Assembly: GCA_940671915.1 (NCBI GenBank)
Contig: CALNVZ010003426.1
Coordinates: forward strand, 2,956,472 to 3,020,471
Direction of reading: 5' to 3'
From: Paracentrotus lividus
Lineage: Eukaryota; Echinodermata; Echinoidea; Camarodonta; Echinidae
DNA length: 64,000 nucleotides
Below, piece by piece: positions 9,533 through 21,483 of the stretch. Below the pieces are notes generated by a model. It worked only from the letters and a program-made list of their open reading frames with translations. It searched no databases and was not told where the DNA came from. The position numbers were made by a program, and so were the translations under genes. How positions within the stretch are numbered: position 1 is the stretch's first letter; the number at the start of each line of letters is the position of its first letter.

Positions 9533-10546
9533 TACAGAGGTTTAACAAAAGTTTAACAAAAGTGAAATTTGGCATATTTTAATTTTCAGTTTAAGTCCAT
9601 TTGACTGTGAATTATTTTTTTAAAATTTGCAAATAGCTTCAACTGGTCTCTAACTAACGTGATCTTTATTCAAATTACGTATTCGAAAAGTCACTGAACC
9701 ATGACGAAGCCCCAAACTTTCTTCTCATTTTCATGATTTTCTTGTATCTTGTGTCCACTGAGGCGTGAAACATCGGGATTATTGTGAAAATAAAATCAAA
9801 GGTACTCCCCGAAAAGAATTGTTATATTCAATCAAAGTAAGAATTTGAATTTTAGTCGGGACGTGAAAAAAAGGCTTTTCCAGTCTCACGTGCTCACTGA
9901 ATCATGGATTGGGAAATAAATGCCATAGGATCATTGACACGTGCCCAAAAAATAAATACAACCCCAAAAAATGTTATTGAGATGCTTTCCTAGTGAATAA
10001 AATTACTGCAATGCATTTTTGTAATTCTAAAATGACCCATTTTTGGTTGTTTGATGGCTTCATTCAACCGTGAATGAATGGATATTGGTTGCATACACTT
10101 CCACAACAGGAATTCCATCATATTTGAATTCCTTCATATTTGATCGATTATACCATGGCAAAGAAGTAAAATTGGCAGTTTGGGCAATTTTTGCTGCATG
10201 TTCACTCAACCGTGAAATTTGACGCAAATTTCTTTTCCGTATATTGGGAAGCACGTTTTGCATCCATTCTTGCGTGTAAAATGTTTAAAAATCTGAAAAT
10301 GGGTCCGTTATCATTGAATTAAAGTTGCAATCTTAGGCTTGCGAACTTCAGAAAATGACATTTTTGCATTCAACCTTTGCTCATTGAAGCATGACTTGAT
10401 GATTTTTCCTTAAAAATTTTCCCATTGTAGTTAATTAAATTCCCTACATGGACATATCATTAGATTTTTTAAATTCCTCATGATTAAAAAATTATTGATA
10501 ATTGAAAAAGGGGGAACTTTCTTTTTGTGTTGTGTTTATTATCGGC
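9533..10546. mobile_element. Half copy of the AAACACAACAC hairpin family
   Basis: This matches the centre and right arm of the 2 kb hairpin at 33050-35037, ending in GGGGGAACTTTCTTTTTGTG then TTGTGTTTA. The left arm is missing. Six copies of a TCACTSAANCRTGA dyad motif are kept at 9690, 9754, 9892, 10060, 10201 and 10380, at the same spacing as in the full copy. The minus-strand open frame at 10060-10263 lies in the arm and is not a gene. Confidence 0.75.
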
Positions 10547-10998
10547 CGTTTAAATTTTTATCGTGCCGAGAATAAATAATTTTCTCACATTTTATTGTTA
10601 AAAACGCCATCAGAGCTGACCGATACTTCGGATATGAGCGTTTAGACTAATTAGATTATAATTTGATCGAGTAGGTGATATTCCATACATTTTGTTTGAA
10701 GCAGTGGCATATGCTTAGATCTAGACTTTACACAGAATAAATTATGATCAGATCTATCTGCAATTTTGCAAGTAGCGATGTTCACATTTTAAACGACATA
10801 TTTTTAAACAGCGATATTTTAAACAGCGTTTTAACAGTGTATTTATATTAATTACATTCCCTGAGTCTGCATTCAACATTTTCATTGTAAATGTATGCTT
10901 CGGCTTCTTTCTTAAAGCTTAAAGTATTCCAGGGGTTGATATAATAACCCCTGACTATTCCACCCATCCAATTCCGAGCATTGAGCTAGCTACATTTA
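10547..10998. other. Unassigned AT-rich DNA
   Basis: No gene, repeat family or strong structure is seen here. It contains a weak local repeat of ACAGCGNTATTTTAAACAGCG (10808-10835). Confidence 0.3.
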
Positions 10999-11000
10999 TA

Positions 11001-13754
11001 CAGTGCGTCCCAGAAAAAAAAAGGTAAACCCAACTTTTAGAGCCTCATATTAAAGCTTATGCCTTGGTCACATATCGTCGTACTTGCACGTGCGTGCTGT
11101 CTACTTGCAAAAACGTTGGCAAAATTTGGAAAAATCGTACGTCACGTACGTGGTGAGTACCGACTCGGTATGGGATTTGGTGTGCGCAGACACGACGCAG
11201 AACTTTTAGTGCAGGAGGAACTTTCGCTGCGTGCGGGCTACGTTCGAGCTACGGATTTGCCGCACGTGCGTGCACGCACGCCCTCGGTACTGCCAAGGCA
11301 CGCACAACGCGCCGACTCCGTAAGTCTTTTTAGATATTTGCGGCAGTCACTTACTGTACCGACGGCGCACTTGGCACGTGCGTGCTGCGCACGGGATAAG
11401 TGCGTGGCTCACGGTTACTTTGCTCTTGCCCATTTCAACTGTTGATTGAGCACGCAGAACTTGCGTGGATCGTACGGACTAAGCAAGTGCTCCGCACTTA
11501 CAACGCGCGTTGTGCGCACTGATTTCTACTGAGCCGACGTACGTTTCGTATTCAATATTATGTAATAATAAAAAAAATACTAGTATGTATATAAAATATA
11601 ATTATGAAAATATGTGTCTATGTACATGTTTGTATATATGTCTCAATATTGCATAGAATCTCCTCATCTGTCAAAAAGTATTGCAGCATTGCATTTTTTT
11701 TTTTTTTTTTTTTTTTTTTTTGTATTTTATGAGTCTTTATGATATTACATGTCATTGATGGCCTGAATATTGTCGACCATTTTTGTATGCCCATAAATAA
11801 GAAAATCTTCAAACATGAGAACAGTAGATGACTTGAACAAGTCATTTCTTAAAAAGAATAAATGCCCCCCAAATTAAAATTATGGGAGGGCATCATCAAT
11901 AAATAAAAGCTTAAAACATGTTTCATACTTTTCCCCCCAAAAAAAATGTTTACAAAAGAGATAGCATATACGACAGACAGCATCACCAACAGATGAAATT
12001 TATTTTTAACGTTGACAAAGACAAATTTAGTCCTGTATTGCAAATATTGTTTGATGCAACTTTATTCCACCAAATCATAGTCAATTTATTAACATAATTA
12101 TGTTGTAGTTTACAACAACAATCTATTTTTCTTTTTGTAAAATTGTTATTATATTTTGCTGGATAATGACTTATGACTGTCTGTCATTTTGGCACGTATC
12201 ATCCGAGTACCATCGCATAAAGATGTTCCCCCCTTGGTGACCTCTTATTTTATTTGAATTTGATAATGATGACGATGATCCACAGCATCATAAAAACAAA
12301 GTTAACTTATTTCCAATATAAATTTGCAAAAAGCGAAACATTTCAACATCATTCGAATAAACGTAAATAGTTATTCATTTTACGATTATTATTACTTTTT
12401 ACTTATAAATTCCATCTCTAAAAGTTTTTTTTACCATGAAACTGTCAAAGTAAAAAGAAACAAAAACAAAAACAACAACACTCAAAGAAGATAAATTTGT
12501 TTCTAGCGTTACTTAAATTGAGTCCTATATTGCAAAAACAGGTTTAATGCAATTTCATTGGGTTTTGCTGTATAATCAATCATTTTGATGCACATCTTCC
12601 ATGGCAACGGCGTAAAAGAATCTTTCTTCTCTATAGAGAAGGTGTTCGTTTTTTACTATGCCATTTGAAAAAGACAAAACTTTCATTTCATAATATACCA
12701 AACAAAATGTATAAATTGTTTGTTAAAAAAAAACAAAAAGCATGTGTATCAGCTATGATGCAATATTTGTGATGGTATAGGTTTATATCAGTTTATTATG
12801 TATACTGATTATGATATCTTAATATGATAATATTATAAATTAATCTAAATGAATAAATATAAATAAATTAAAAAATATATACATTATCCACCACAAATAT
12901 CGAGATGAAAAGCTTACGTTCATCGCACTTGCACGCACTTACAACATGCGCGTGAGTACTGACACCGTACGTGAGGTGCACTTGTAAGCACGGCCTCCGT
13001 ACGATAACGATTCAAAAGCACGGAGATAGTACGTTACAAGCACGTACAACTCACTTACAACGTGCGCAACGTACGATGCACACAAACGCCCTTTACCATA
13101 CATGGTGTACCGGCCACGTACTTATACCTTGCGCAGTCCGTGCGTTGACGTACTCGCACCGTGCGCTTGCCACTTCCCTCCAGGTTTTCAGAAGAACGTA
13201 GCGACCGTAGCCTCCCCTCAAAAACGTACGGCCAAAAAAAAAAAAAAACGTACGGCGGCTTGTGACCAAGGCATTACGTAGACTTGATATTTATTTCAAG
13301 ATAAAGAGTCACTCATTTTCCATTACCAAACATATAACTGTGTTGTGATGGATGGCTGAGCACTTGGGCTTCAAAAAAAAAAAACACAAAAAAAAAAAAC
13401 AAGTGTAAAAATTCAAATGTTCTAAGTATGAGGATAAGTAGCCCTTGCATTTCAATAGACCAAAAAATCCATTGTCCCTTATGAATGGACTTAGGAAGGC
13501 TGACCTTATACAAAGAATTTAGTATTAGAAAGCCAGGATTGCTTCTGATAAAACTTGGAACAATTTGTTTTTGACCAACTTTTTTTTTTCTCGAGTGGTC
13601 AGTCATCCTTGATAGTGTAGGCATGATTTTTGTTATCACTGGATAGAATATTAGTTACTCTTTGATATGATTATAGCAAAATAATGACACCGAAGTAATA
13701 CAATTTTAATACGAGGCTCTCAAAGTTTGGTTTACCTTTATCTGGGACGCACTG
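11001..13754. mobile_element. Mariner-like TIR element with nested fold-back
   Basis: The ends CAGTGCGTCCCAGA (11001-11014) and TCTGGGACGCACTG (13741-13754) are flanked by TA on both sides, as in Tc1/mariner insertions. Similarity continues inward (AAGGTAAACC, GAGCCTC). Nested inside, TGCCTTGGTCACA at 11060 pairs with TGTGACCAAGGCA at 13261-13273. No DDE transposase is present, so the element is non-autonomous. Confidence 0.65.
11060..13273. mobile_element. Nested fold-back with CGTACG / GTGCGTGC core repeats
   Basis: Both ends (11060-11560 and 12910-13273) are packed with CG-rich palindromic motifs such as CACGTACG, GTACGTAC and GTGCGTGC in an otherwise AT-rich region. The two sides are roughly inverted relative to each other. 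The open frame at 11059-11445 results from this repeat composition. The middle (11560-12900) is AT-rich, with a T tract near 11694-11721 and a direct repeat pair near 12000-12060 and 12485-12560. Confidence 0.55.
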
Positions 13755-13767
13755 TATTTATGCATAA

Positions 13768-14780
13768 GGGGGCCGTCACACTGAGGTCGTTCTATAACGT
13801 TCCATAACGTTCTTGCCCGTTCTTTAAAAAAAATCTGAACGGGCTTTGGTCGGGTTGGAACTTATAACTTTGGAAAATAATTTCTTGAATACGATACTAG
13901 GCAGTTCATAAACAGTTCTCGTTACGTCAATTCCGTCTTTATCGCGTCCGCAATACGTTGTTATCCAGTTCGGACCGAGTAAACGGCTCGTTCACTCTAT
14001 ACCGTTCGTAGCACGTCCAAACCGTCACTAAAAGTGCCTATGCGCAGCATGATAAAAAGTTAGGTACCATGTTCGTAGTACGTCCTTCTCGTTCAGAGTA
14101 AGTCCTACCCGTTTAAGGATCGTTGTCACTACGTTTAATTTTAGAACTTGAAGCCAGTACGATTTTTTTTTAATATGTTCAAAAAAATCGGAATGCCTTT
14201 CCGTTCTCTCCGTTCGGGCCCGTTCGCAAACAGATTGTAAACGGTATGTACTAGATTCTAAAAGGTCTGTACTACGTTCAGTCCGTGTGTAAACAGATTG
14301 AGCCCGTTCACCAAGAACTACCTAGAACGCAGTGAGAACTAGCTCAGTGTGACGGGAATTATGACGTGCCGTTCTGTTTAAAAATTGAAACGTATGTTCG
14401 AAGTACGTCCTTCTCGTTCAGAGTAAGTCGTACCCGTTTAAGGAACGTTGTCACTACGTTTAATTTTAGAACTTGAATAATTAATATACAATGCTCGTTT
14501 GTAAGACTTCCTAGCACATCTTTAGAACGATTTAAGTACGGCAATTTCGTTTGTAGTACGTCCATCTCGTTTCAGGTACGTTGCCACCCCGTTAAATTTT
14601 AGGACGAGATGGGCGCCCGATTTTTTTAACACTTTTTTGAAAATCCGACCGAGCTAGTCCATGAAGTTGTAAACAGATCGTAAGAAGTATTTACTACGTC
14701 CACTCAGTCTACACACAGACTATGCCCGTTCGGCAAAATTTGCAAGGACGTAGTAGGAACGAGCTCAGTGTGACGGGGGT
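13768..14780. mobile_element. Fold-back with CCGTCACACTGAG ends
   Basis: CCGTCACACTGAG (13773-13785) is mirrored by CTCAGTGTGACGG at 14343-14355 and again at 14764-14776, so there is either an internal copy of the end or two fused elements. The interior is made of degenerate GTTC-ACG / CGTTC-GTA motifs every 10-20 bases. A larger member lies at 21484-23819. No coding capacity. Confidence 0.7.
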
Positions 14781-15159
14781 ATAACGTATACATGTCGAGC
14801 GGCATTTCCTGGTCGAACTTTTTCACCTCCGACACCGGGTCAAAATAATTTCTCTCTGGTTCGTAGTGATACGCACAATTAACCTAGAATGAATACAATT
14901 TGGCGGTCCATTATTTAAGAGTGCCGTTCCATTTGTGAAATGAACTTCATAGTCTAAGATAAACATGTTTCCATCGAATTTTATCATTAAATTATGTAAC
15001 TTGTCAAATATTAACTGAAAAAAAATTCAAGCTACCAATGATTTATTAATGTTATTGAGCGAACTTGTATTTTTTGTATTTTGCCCGAGACACTTTCTCA
15101 CTTTTGAGAAAATTTGAACATAAAAACAAGTGGAATGATAGGAAATGGTAAATGCTCCA
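14781..15159. other. Unassigned DNA
   Basis: No gene or repeat family is recognised in this AT-rich stretch between a fold-back element and the SINE. Confidence 0.3.
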
Positions 15160-15386
15160 AATTTTATTGTCCGAAACGGATATTTGTTTTGCCCCTTTTC
15201 TCGTGGGCCCGGCAGCCGCTGAGCAGCGCCAGATGGACGTTGCTCTATCTTCTTCTTGTTGATCGCCAAACAGGAAAGCAGGAACTTCCATTTTTTTTAA
15301 CGTATTTTGGTATGACGCGGCCGGGGATCGAATCCATGACCTCTCGATTATGAGGTGGACGCTCTATCCACTGAGCCAACACATTG
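15160..15386 (-). mobile_element. tRNA-derived SINE
   Basis: On the minus strand, an A box TGGCTCAGTGG (15368-15378) and B box GGATTCGATCC (15325-15335) have pol III promoter spacing. Between them the loop CTCATAATC resembles that of tRNA-Met(CAT). After the tRNA-like head comes an unrelated body containing GCTCAGCGGCTGCCGGGCCC. The acceptor and T stems do not pair well, so it is not a functional tRNA gene. The body ends near 15160. Confidence 0.65.
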
Positions 15387-15387
15387 G

Positions 15388-17690
15388 CTAAATGGTAATT
15401 AGAACAAAATGGTAATTAGAAAAACTGGTTGTAGATGAAACGCAATTAGACCATGTTTGCCGATACCAAATAGTCAAAGTTGGTTTAGACCAAATGCCAG
15501 TTTATACATGGGCCCGTATTCTAAATTGCCGACTGGCATTGTGCTGTAGGCTTTAAATTGTACGAATTTTGGAAAGCCGATAATGCAAAGTTGGTTCGAA
15601 TTCACAGCACGCTTCTCTATGAAGATTCATTGAAGAGAGACTCTAAAAATACAAACACAGTCTGCGATCGCGTGTTACATTGAAGCGAGAGCGAATTGAT
15701 CAAACCTCTCAATGACTGGATGTGTGTTTTAAATAGCTAGTCTTAAAATATAACTTTTGTGTTAATCATTGATGATAAAATGTGTAAATTGGCCTATGAT
15801 TTTTTTGTATTATTTTATTTTGTAGACGGAATATAAAATGTTTTGATGAGAAAAGTACTTGATTTGCTATTTGGGAACATAATTATTTCGAAATGAATGT
15901 ATTTAGCAGCGAATAGGTGGGTCGATATTAAAAGACTACACTGCTTAGAATATTGCATGATGGGTTAGGAACCGAGGCAGATTTGAGTAGTTGGGTACTT
16001 GAGGTGGTGCTATACAAGGATGGTGGTTCGAATTGGCTGTAAGACAGCAGACTAGATTTGTACAGACATTTTTTTTTCAATCAATTGTGTCAGTAGTCTT
16101 GGTAATCTTTCAATGAAAAGGCATGTAATATTTCTGGTTTCAGTCGTGCGCTCGAAAAAGTTCCCAGGATTTTGTTTTTTTATTTATTATTTTAGTTGTC
16201 TGAAATATGATTTGTTCAAAAACAAATTTCTTGTAAGATGGTAGCAATGATGAGTAAACATGTACGACCTCGCGTCTTTATGCTCGATTTAGCAAATGGA
16301 AATTTCCAGCACAATAAAAGCAACCTCAACAAATACCTCGCTTTCATAAGTGAATGAATATCTTGCGGTCTGTTGAGTAGTCAAATGTATTAAATTTATT
16401 AGCGATCCCTTGGACTATCATTGCTCTCTCCATAAAATCCAGCGGAATTTTCTGGCACCCTAAAGGGGCCTCTCAAAATATGAGTAGAGTTCTCTGTCAT
16501 GAATTGCTCGAGGGCTCTCTCAAGCATAATAGGTGTTTATTCATTTGTCCACGTACTTCTTCTACAGTGTGTCCGAGGAAAAAAAAAAGTAAAATTAGAA
16601 AAATACGCACGGCAAATATGTAATGGCGCAAGCTAAAGTTGGAAAGGGAGTAAATGGCCTTTTTGTATTCAAAGGAGGAGTCCGGGCTGAAATCAAAAAG
16701 TTTTGTAAAGTTAAGTAAAATTTAACAAGCACAACACAGAAAATTTCATCAAAATCGGATGAAAAATAACAAAGATATGAATTTGTTAGGTATTGAATTT
16801 CTTTCGGAAAACAGTTCTTGGCAGGTCTCATGAACAGGTCTCATGAATATTTGAATATTCAAATGAGCAAACTGATGATGTCACAGTCCCCTTACTTCTT
16901 GTATATTTCATTATCTGAAAGCATATTTCTCTCATTTTTTCATACATTGTGTATACAGAAAATCTATCACTCATACTGAAATAAGTAAAAGCACTGGTGA
17001 CCTTGAACTTTCCACAAGGATTAATCCCTGTTTTCATGTCCTTGGGGCAGAAAAAATTGATAATTAAAATACAAAGAAAGTAGGGGAACTGTGACATCAT
17101 CAGTGGGGTGTACCACAAAGACTTACGATTGATTAAAAGTTACGATTGATTTTTTCTTGGTAGCCTCATCATGGACAGGATGCTCCAACGTTGATCTCAA
17201 TCCTAACTCTAGCCCTAACCTTACTCTTAATCATATCCAAATTCTAATCTATGACTGTACCTGGTTTCCAAATGAGGCTGCCGAGAAAAAAATCAATAGT
17301 AGGTCTTTGTGGTACACCCCACAGGTTGCCAATTTGAAAACTGTTTCCTTAAAAACTTTAAAACCTATGAAAATTATTAACTTTGCTATTTCTTATTTTA
17401 TTTTGATGACATTTTCAGTGTTCTGCTTTTTAGATTTTACTTTATTTTTGTAATAATTCAAACTCCAGCCCAGAGGAGTTCTTTAAACACTTTGACAATG
17501 CCCGTTTAGTCTCATTTTACGTGGTCTAATTCCATTTTCTACAGTCAATTTGTCTAATATCCTTTAGGTTTCATCGCTTCTTCGCTTGTCTTTCTGGTCT
17601 ATCATTTCGCTTTATGCCCATCTCGTCCAATGTCCATTTGGTCTAACACGGTTTCGTCAAGTTATAACAAACTGGAGATAGACCAAATAT
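15388..17690. mobile_element. TGGTCTAAT-motif element, interrupted
   Basis: The left part (15388-15530) has ATGGTAATTAGAA twice, then CAATTAGACC, TTTAGACCAAATG. The right part (17500-17690) has GTGGTCTAATTCC, ATTTGTCTAAT, TTTGGTCTAACAC and the reverse GACCAAAT. This again is a fold-back layout with one degenerate motif. Another fragment is at 29694-29900. The middle contains unassigned AT-rich DNA (15540-17100), including TACAGTGTGTCCGAGG near 16563, which looks like an unpaired Tc1-type end. Confidence 0.5.
17104..17320. mobile_element. Small MITE, 217 bp
   Basis: GGGGTGTACCACAAAGAC (17104-17121) is mirrored exactly at 17303-17320, and the inner arms also pair (ATTGATTTTTTC / GAAAAAAATCAAT). 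The loop carries TCCTAACTCTAGCCCTAACC, a degenerate CCTAAC run. Non-coding. Confidence 0.65.
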
Positions 17691-17699
17691 TCCTTTGGG

Positions 17700-18388
17700 A
17701 ATTACACAAAAATGCACTTTGATAATTTGGCAATAAAACGAATAGGAACTAGAAATGTCATATTCTGTTGTGTAATGTTTTTTTTTTTTAAATGAATGAG
17801 GCAGCCTGCCAAAGATTCTTTAATTCATGTAAAGATTGCGTTATCTGTCACGTGTTGGTGAAAAAAAAAACAGATTCATCTGTTTTATTGATATTATTAT
17901 TATATATATTTCTTGCAGCTGGTTAGTGGGAGGCAAAAACATTTTCTAATTAAAAATTAAGAAACATAAAAATGAATAGTGGGCCTAATATTTTTTCTTA
18001 TTTCGAAGTGGCGGTGAGTGTATGGCAAAACCATAAATGACAAAACAAATTTATTAAACTTCCTTAGTTTGAATAGTATTACCTTTCAATTTTTCTGTAA
18101 GCTTAAAAATTGGATAAATGTTAATTCGCGGCAGGGAAATTTTCGCCCCCAAATGACATGGAACCCTTTTTTGTTGTTGTTGTTGTTTTTGTCTTATTTT
18201 ATAGAGATTATTGATTAATCGAAAATTAAAGATAATTGTACTTTTGCTATGTATTAAACGAATGATTGAAAAACTTTATATATCTATGTTTTTATATTTG
18301 TTTTAAATTGAATATTCTCCAAGAGAAAAGCAAACAATAATTGCAGTACTTGATATGTAGAAGTACATTGTAATAGTAGAACATGGAA
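17700..18388. other. Unassigned AT-rich DNA
   Basis: Contains only simple tracts (poly-A/T runs and a GTT run near 18172-18187). No gene or transposon end is seen. Confidence 0.3.
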
Positions 18389-18462
18389 CTTTATACACTG
18401 TTGCTCATAAAAGTTTGAATTTTTGGTTGCGCTCAAACCACATCCTTTAGCTCCGGCTTTAA

Positions 18463-19237
18463 CCCTATTCAGAACTGGGGGGGGTCAATTTGACCCCCCC
18501 TGTACGAAATCCGCGACTGCCGCGCAACCGCTGCGAATCGCAACCCGGCGCTTTATGACTTTTTTCTTTCAAGTGTCTCGCAAATTTGACACCAAGTTCG
18601 AAAAAATCGGATACTCCGTTGTTGCGTTATGCAACATTACGTAATCGCATGTCAGGCCTAAATTGAACGAAAATCGTCATTTTGCATCGTTTGTGTACAA
18701 ATACTGCTTTTTTCTAAATTTCTTTATAACACTGATAATGTGCCTTCTGAGCCTTTTGATTGATTAAATTTGTCTTTATATTGATCAAAATACATTTCTC
18801 AAGCATAAAAAATTACAAAAGCAAAGAAATACATAAGAAATAAAACAATAGAATACATAAGAATTCATAAAACAATAGAATACAAAGAATTAATTTGAAA
18901 TTTCTGAATTTGTCTATTCAATATGTTGTCTTTGCTACTCAGCAACTTTTAGAAAAATTTGGGCTTCATAACTATATTTATAATGAAATATTAACGATTT
19001 CCATTAAAAAAACATCTAATTTGCATACATGAGTATGCATAAATTAGCATAAATTAAATACGTGAAATTTTTTTCAAAAAAAACATACCACAGCGACACC
19101 CTTTACATTGCGCAGCGACGTTCGCGCAAAATTTCGCCGCGAGCGGACTATCCGCGCCGAGATCTCAGGGGGGGGGTCAAATTGACCCCCCCCCCCCCAG
19201 TCAAAATCTCCTCTTGAAAATGCCAGTCTGAATAGGG
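18463..19237. mobile_element. piggyBac-type non-autonomous element
   Basis: TTAA (18459-18462) precedes CCCTATTCAGA, and the right end TCTGAATAGGG precedes TTAA (19238-19241). TTAA target duplication with CCCT...AGGG ends is characteristic of piggyBac transposons. Just inside both ends are G/C homopolymers around TCAATTTGACC. The paralogous site near 40030-40050 (GACTTTAATTGCC) lacks the insert and has one TTAA. No transposase is encoded. Confidence 0.7.
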
Positions 19238-19639
19238 TTAATTTCTAGAATTTTTGTTTGTCCCTGATTTCACTTTTCAGTACCATGGCTGTTAACTATA
19301 TCTTGGACGTTCCATACACCATTCCCGGGTATTGGAAAATACAAAAAGGTTTGTCAACCCCCACAATGCCCACTTCTGCCCTTTTCACTCATTTTGGAGT
19401 CCTCTTTATAACCAGGCTGACCAAACCCCCGTCGGTCATAATCCCACGAAACGAGTCTGAGGTATAGGGTTGCTATTGTTCTGTGAGTTGAAATCTAGGT
19501 GTTATGGTGACAGTCTTCGATTTATTATCAAGGGGTAGGGTTAATGTTTATTTCGATGTGGGTTCAAAATTGATTTTATTCAGTTTTTTACAACATGGAA
19601 ATGTATATTTATTGAAAGGGAAATGGTGAGAGGTAGAGT

Positions 19640-20045
19640 CAATATAGGGAAGGTTTTCATCCATCAATTTATTTGAAATCAATTAATTGCTCAAAAAATT
19701 TAAAAAAAAATAAATAAATAAATAAAAAGCTCATAAATATGAGGGGGTATAAGACCTCAGGAGCATATAGGGAAAACAGATATGAAGCGTGAGCAGTGGA
19801 AACAAAAAGGAAAACAAAATGTTTATGCAGTTATCACAATGCATCGACTGTTCAACACTTTTAACATGGTAATACAATGAATACTATCAATGAATAAAGA
19901 ATTTTGTGCCCATAAATTTGAGATAAACAAAGCTTCCCCATACCCTCCCACCCCCCCCCCCCTAAAAAAAGGGGGGGAAATGTATTGCACAATGTTATGT
20001 TTGCAAACGACTTTGGGTCCATTATAAAACACACGATTATTTTTA
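19640..20045. repeat. Dispersed repeat, copy one
   Basis: Shares with 24345-24560 the blocks CATCAATTTATTTGAAA, CAACACTTTTAACATG, ATACTATCAATGAATAAA, a C8-10 / G7-9 hairpin and AATGTATTGCACAATGTTAT. Both copies are in direct orientation and flank the 20285-24030 composite. Non-coding. Confidence 0.6.
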
Positions 20046-20284
20046 AATTACTAATTTTTCAAGGAAAAGATCTTTATGTCAATTTGACGCCCGACTAAAA
20101 AAAAAATAATAATATAATAAATATAATAAATCTTTTAGCTTTAGATCAATTCGCGCTCTTTTAAGTTTCAGATCATTTTTTTCGATAACACAAATCGCCC
20201 CCATTTGGTGACATAAGGATATTGAGGTAAAAAACATACCCCCCCATTTGGTGACATGAGGAAATTGAGTAAAAAAAACATATA

Positions 20285-20600
20285 AACAAAAGTTCTGCGT
20301 TGGTTGGACGCACTTCGAACTATGAAGGAACGTTCACCCAAAGCGCTAAACGATCAAGTAGCGAATGCCCAGCGCTTTCAAAGCGTCTTTATAAGAACGC
20401 TGTTACACGCAAGCAATTTTGAACATGTTCAAAATCAAAAATTGACCTCAGCGTTCCTCTGCGATTTCTTTGCGTATACCAGCGTATACCAACGAAAAGC
20501 AAACGCTTTCCTACGTTTGCCAAGCGATTTTCGAACGACAGTCCGCGCTCATGAACTTATAGTCCAGGCTAGAGACCATGTAACCTTGTTTTTTTATATA
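20285..20600. repeat. Left part of an AACGC-motif element
   Basis: Rich in AAGCG / AACGC / GCGT motifs, with a perfect 20 bp palindrome ATTTTGAACATGTTCAAAAT at 20416-20435. A segment of similar composition at 23820-24040 could be its other side. The segment 20518-20640 is repeated at 20893-21014. Confidence 0.45.
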
Positions 20601-20619
20601 TATACAATGTATTTTTATG

Positions 20620-21480
20620 GTTCTTTGTCAATTCGAGGGTGCTGATTCCAAATCCGATGGGTGCCACACGCGAAACCTTGAGCATTTTTCACAAATCGCT
20701 AAAATTCAAAATGGCCGCCAAGATGGCCGCCAAAATATGAAAATGAGTATTCCAATGGTATTTATGAGGTTGTTTTGGAAGTTTCTTGTCAATTCGAGGG
20801 TGCTGATTCCAAATACGATGAGTGCCAGCCGCGAAGCCCAACACATTTTAGGTACCTTCCCAAAAGGTACAGCCGCGGCCCGCTGCGTGAACGCCCAAGC
20901 GATTTTCGAACGACAGTCCGCGCTCATGAACTTATAGTCCAGGCTAGAGACCATGTAACCTTGTTTTTTGATATATACAATGTATTTTTATGGTTCTTTG
21001 TCAATTCGAGGGTGCTGATTCCAAATCCGCTGAGTGCCAGTCGCGAAACCTCGTGGATTTTACGCAAATCGCTAAAATTCAAAATGGCTGCCAAAATGGC
21101 GCCAAAACTGTAAATCAGTATTCCAAGGGTATTTCTGAGATTGTGTTGGTGGTTTCCTATCAATTCGAGGGTGCTGATTCCAAATACGATGAGTGCCAGC
21201 CGCGAAGCCCAACACATTTTACGCAAATCGCGAAAATTCAAAATGGCTGCCAAAATGGCCGCCAAAACTGGATATCAGTATTCCAAGGGTATTTCTGAGA
21301 TTGTTTTGGTGGTTTCTTGTCAATTCGAGGGTGCTGATCTTAAATTCGATGAATACCAGCCGCGAAACCCAACAGATTTTACGCAAATCGCTAAAATTCA
21401 AAATGGCTGCCAAAATGGCCGCCCAATTGACAATGCGTGTTATATGGGTATATTTCAAGGTGTTTTGGTAATGCTTTGCT
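20620..21480. repeat. Tandem array of about 160 bp units (5 units)
   Basis: Units start near GTCAATTCGAGGGTGCTGAT at 20626, 20788, 21000, 21160 and 21319. Each has GAGTGCCAGCCGCGAA, ACGCAAATCGCTAAAATTCA and AAAATGGCTGCCAAAATGG in order. The second unit is chimeric: from 20850 it is replaced by half of a GGTACC-ended element and a repeat of the 20518-20640 flank. The overlapping open frames are repeat artefacts. Confidence 0.85.
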
Positions 21481-21483
21481 AAT

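Noticed and set aside
11059-11445. 128-codon open frame rich in Arg, Ala, His
   Set aside because: It lies wholly in the CACGTACG/GTGCGTGC repeat arm. The open frame follows from the CG-rich repeat composition, and no domain is visible.
15300-15386. Possible functional tRNA-Met gene (minus strand)
   Set aside because: A and B boxes and a Met-like anticodon loop are present, but acceptor and T stems do not pair and a SINE body follows; it is a tRNA-derived SINE head.
17200-17232. Telomere-like CCTAAC repeats
   Set aside because: Only about four degenerate units in the loop of a small MITE; not a telomere tract.
20620-21480. CRISPR-like array
   Set aside because: Units are about 160 bp and similar throughout, with no short repeat/unique spacer pattern, and the genome is plainly eukaryotic.
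20304-21482. Several overlapping 80-113 codon frames on both strands
   Set aside because: They repeat with the 160 bp tandem units and occur on both strands; coding constraint is unlikely.
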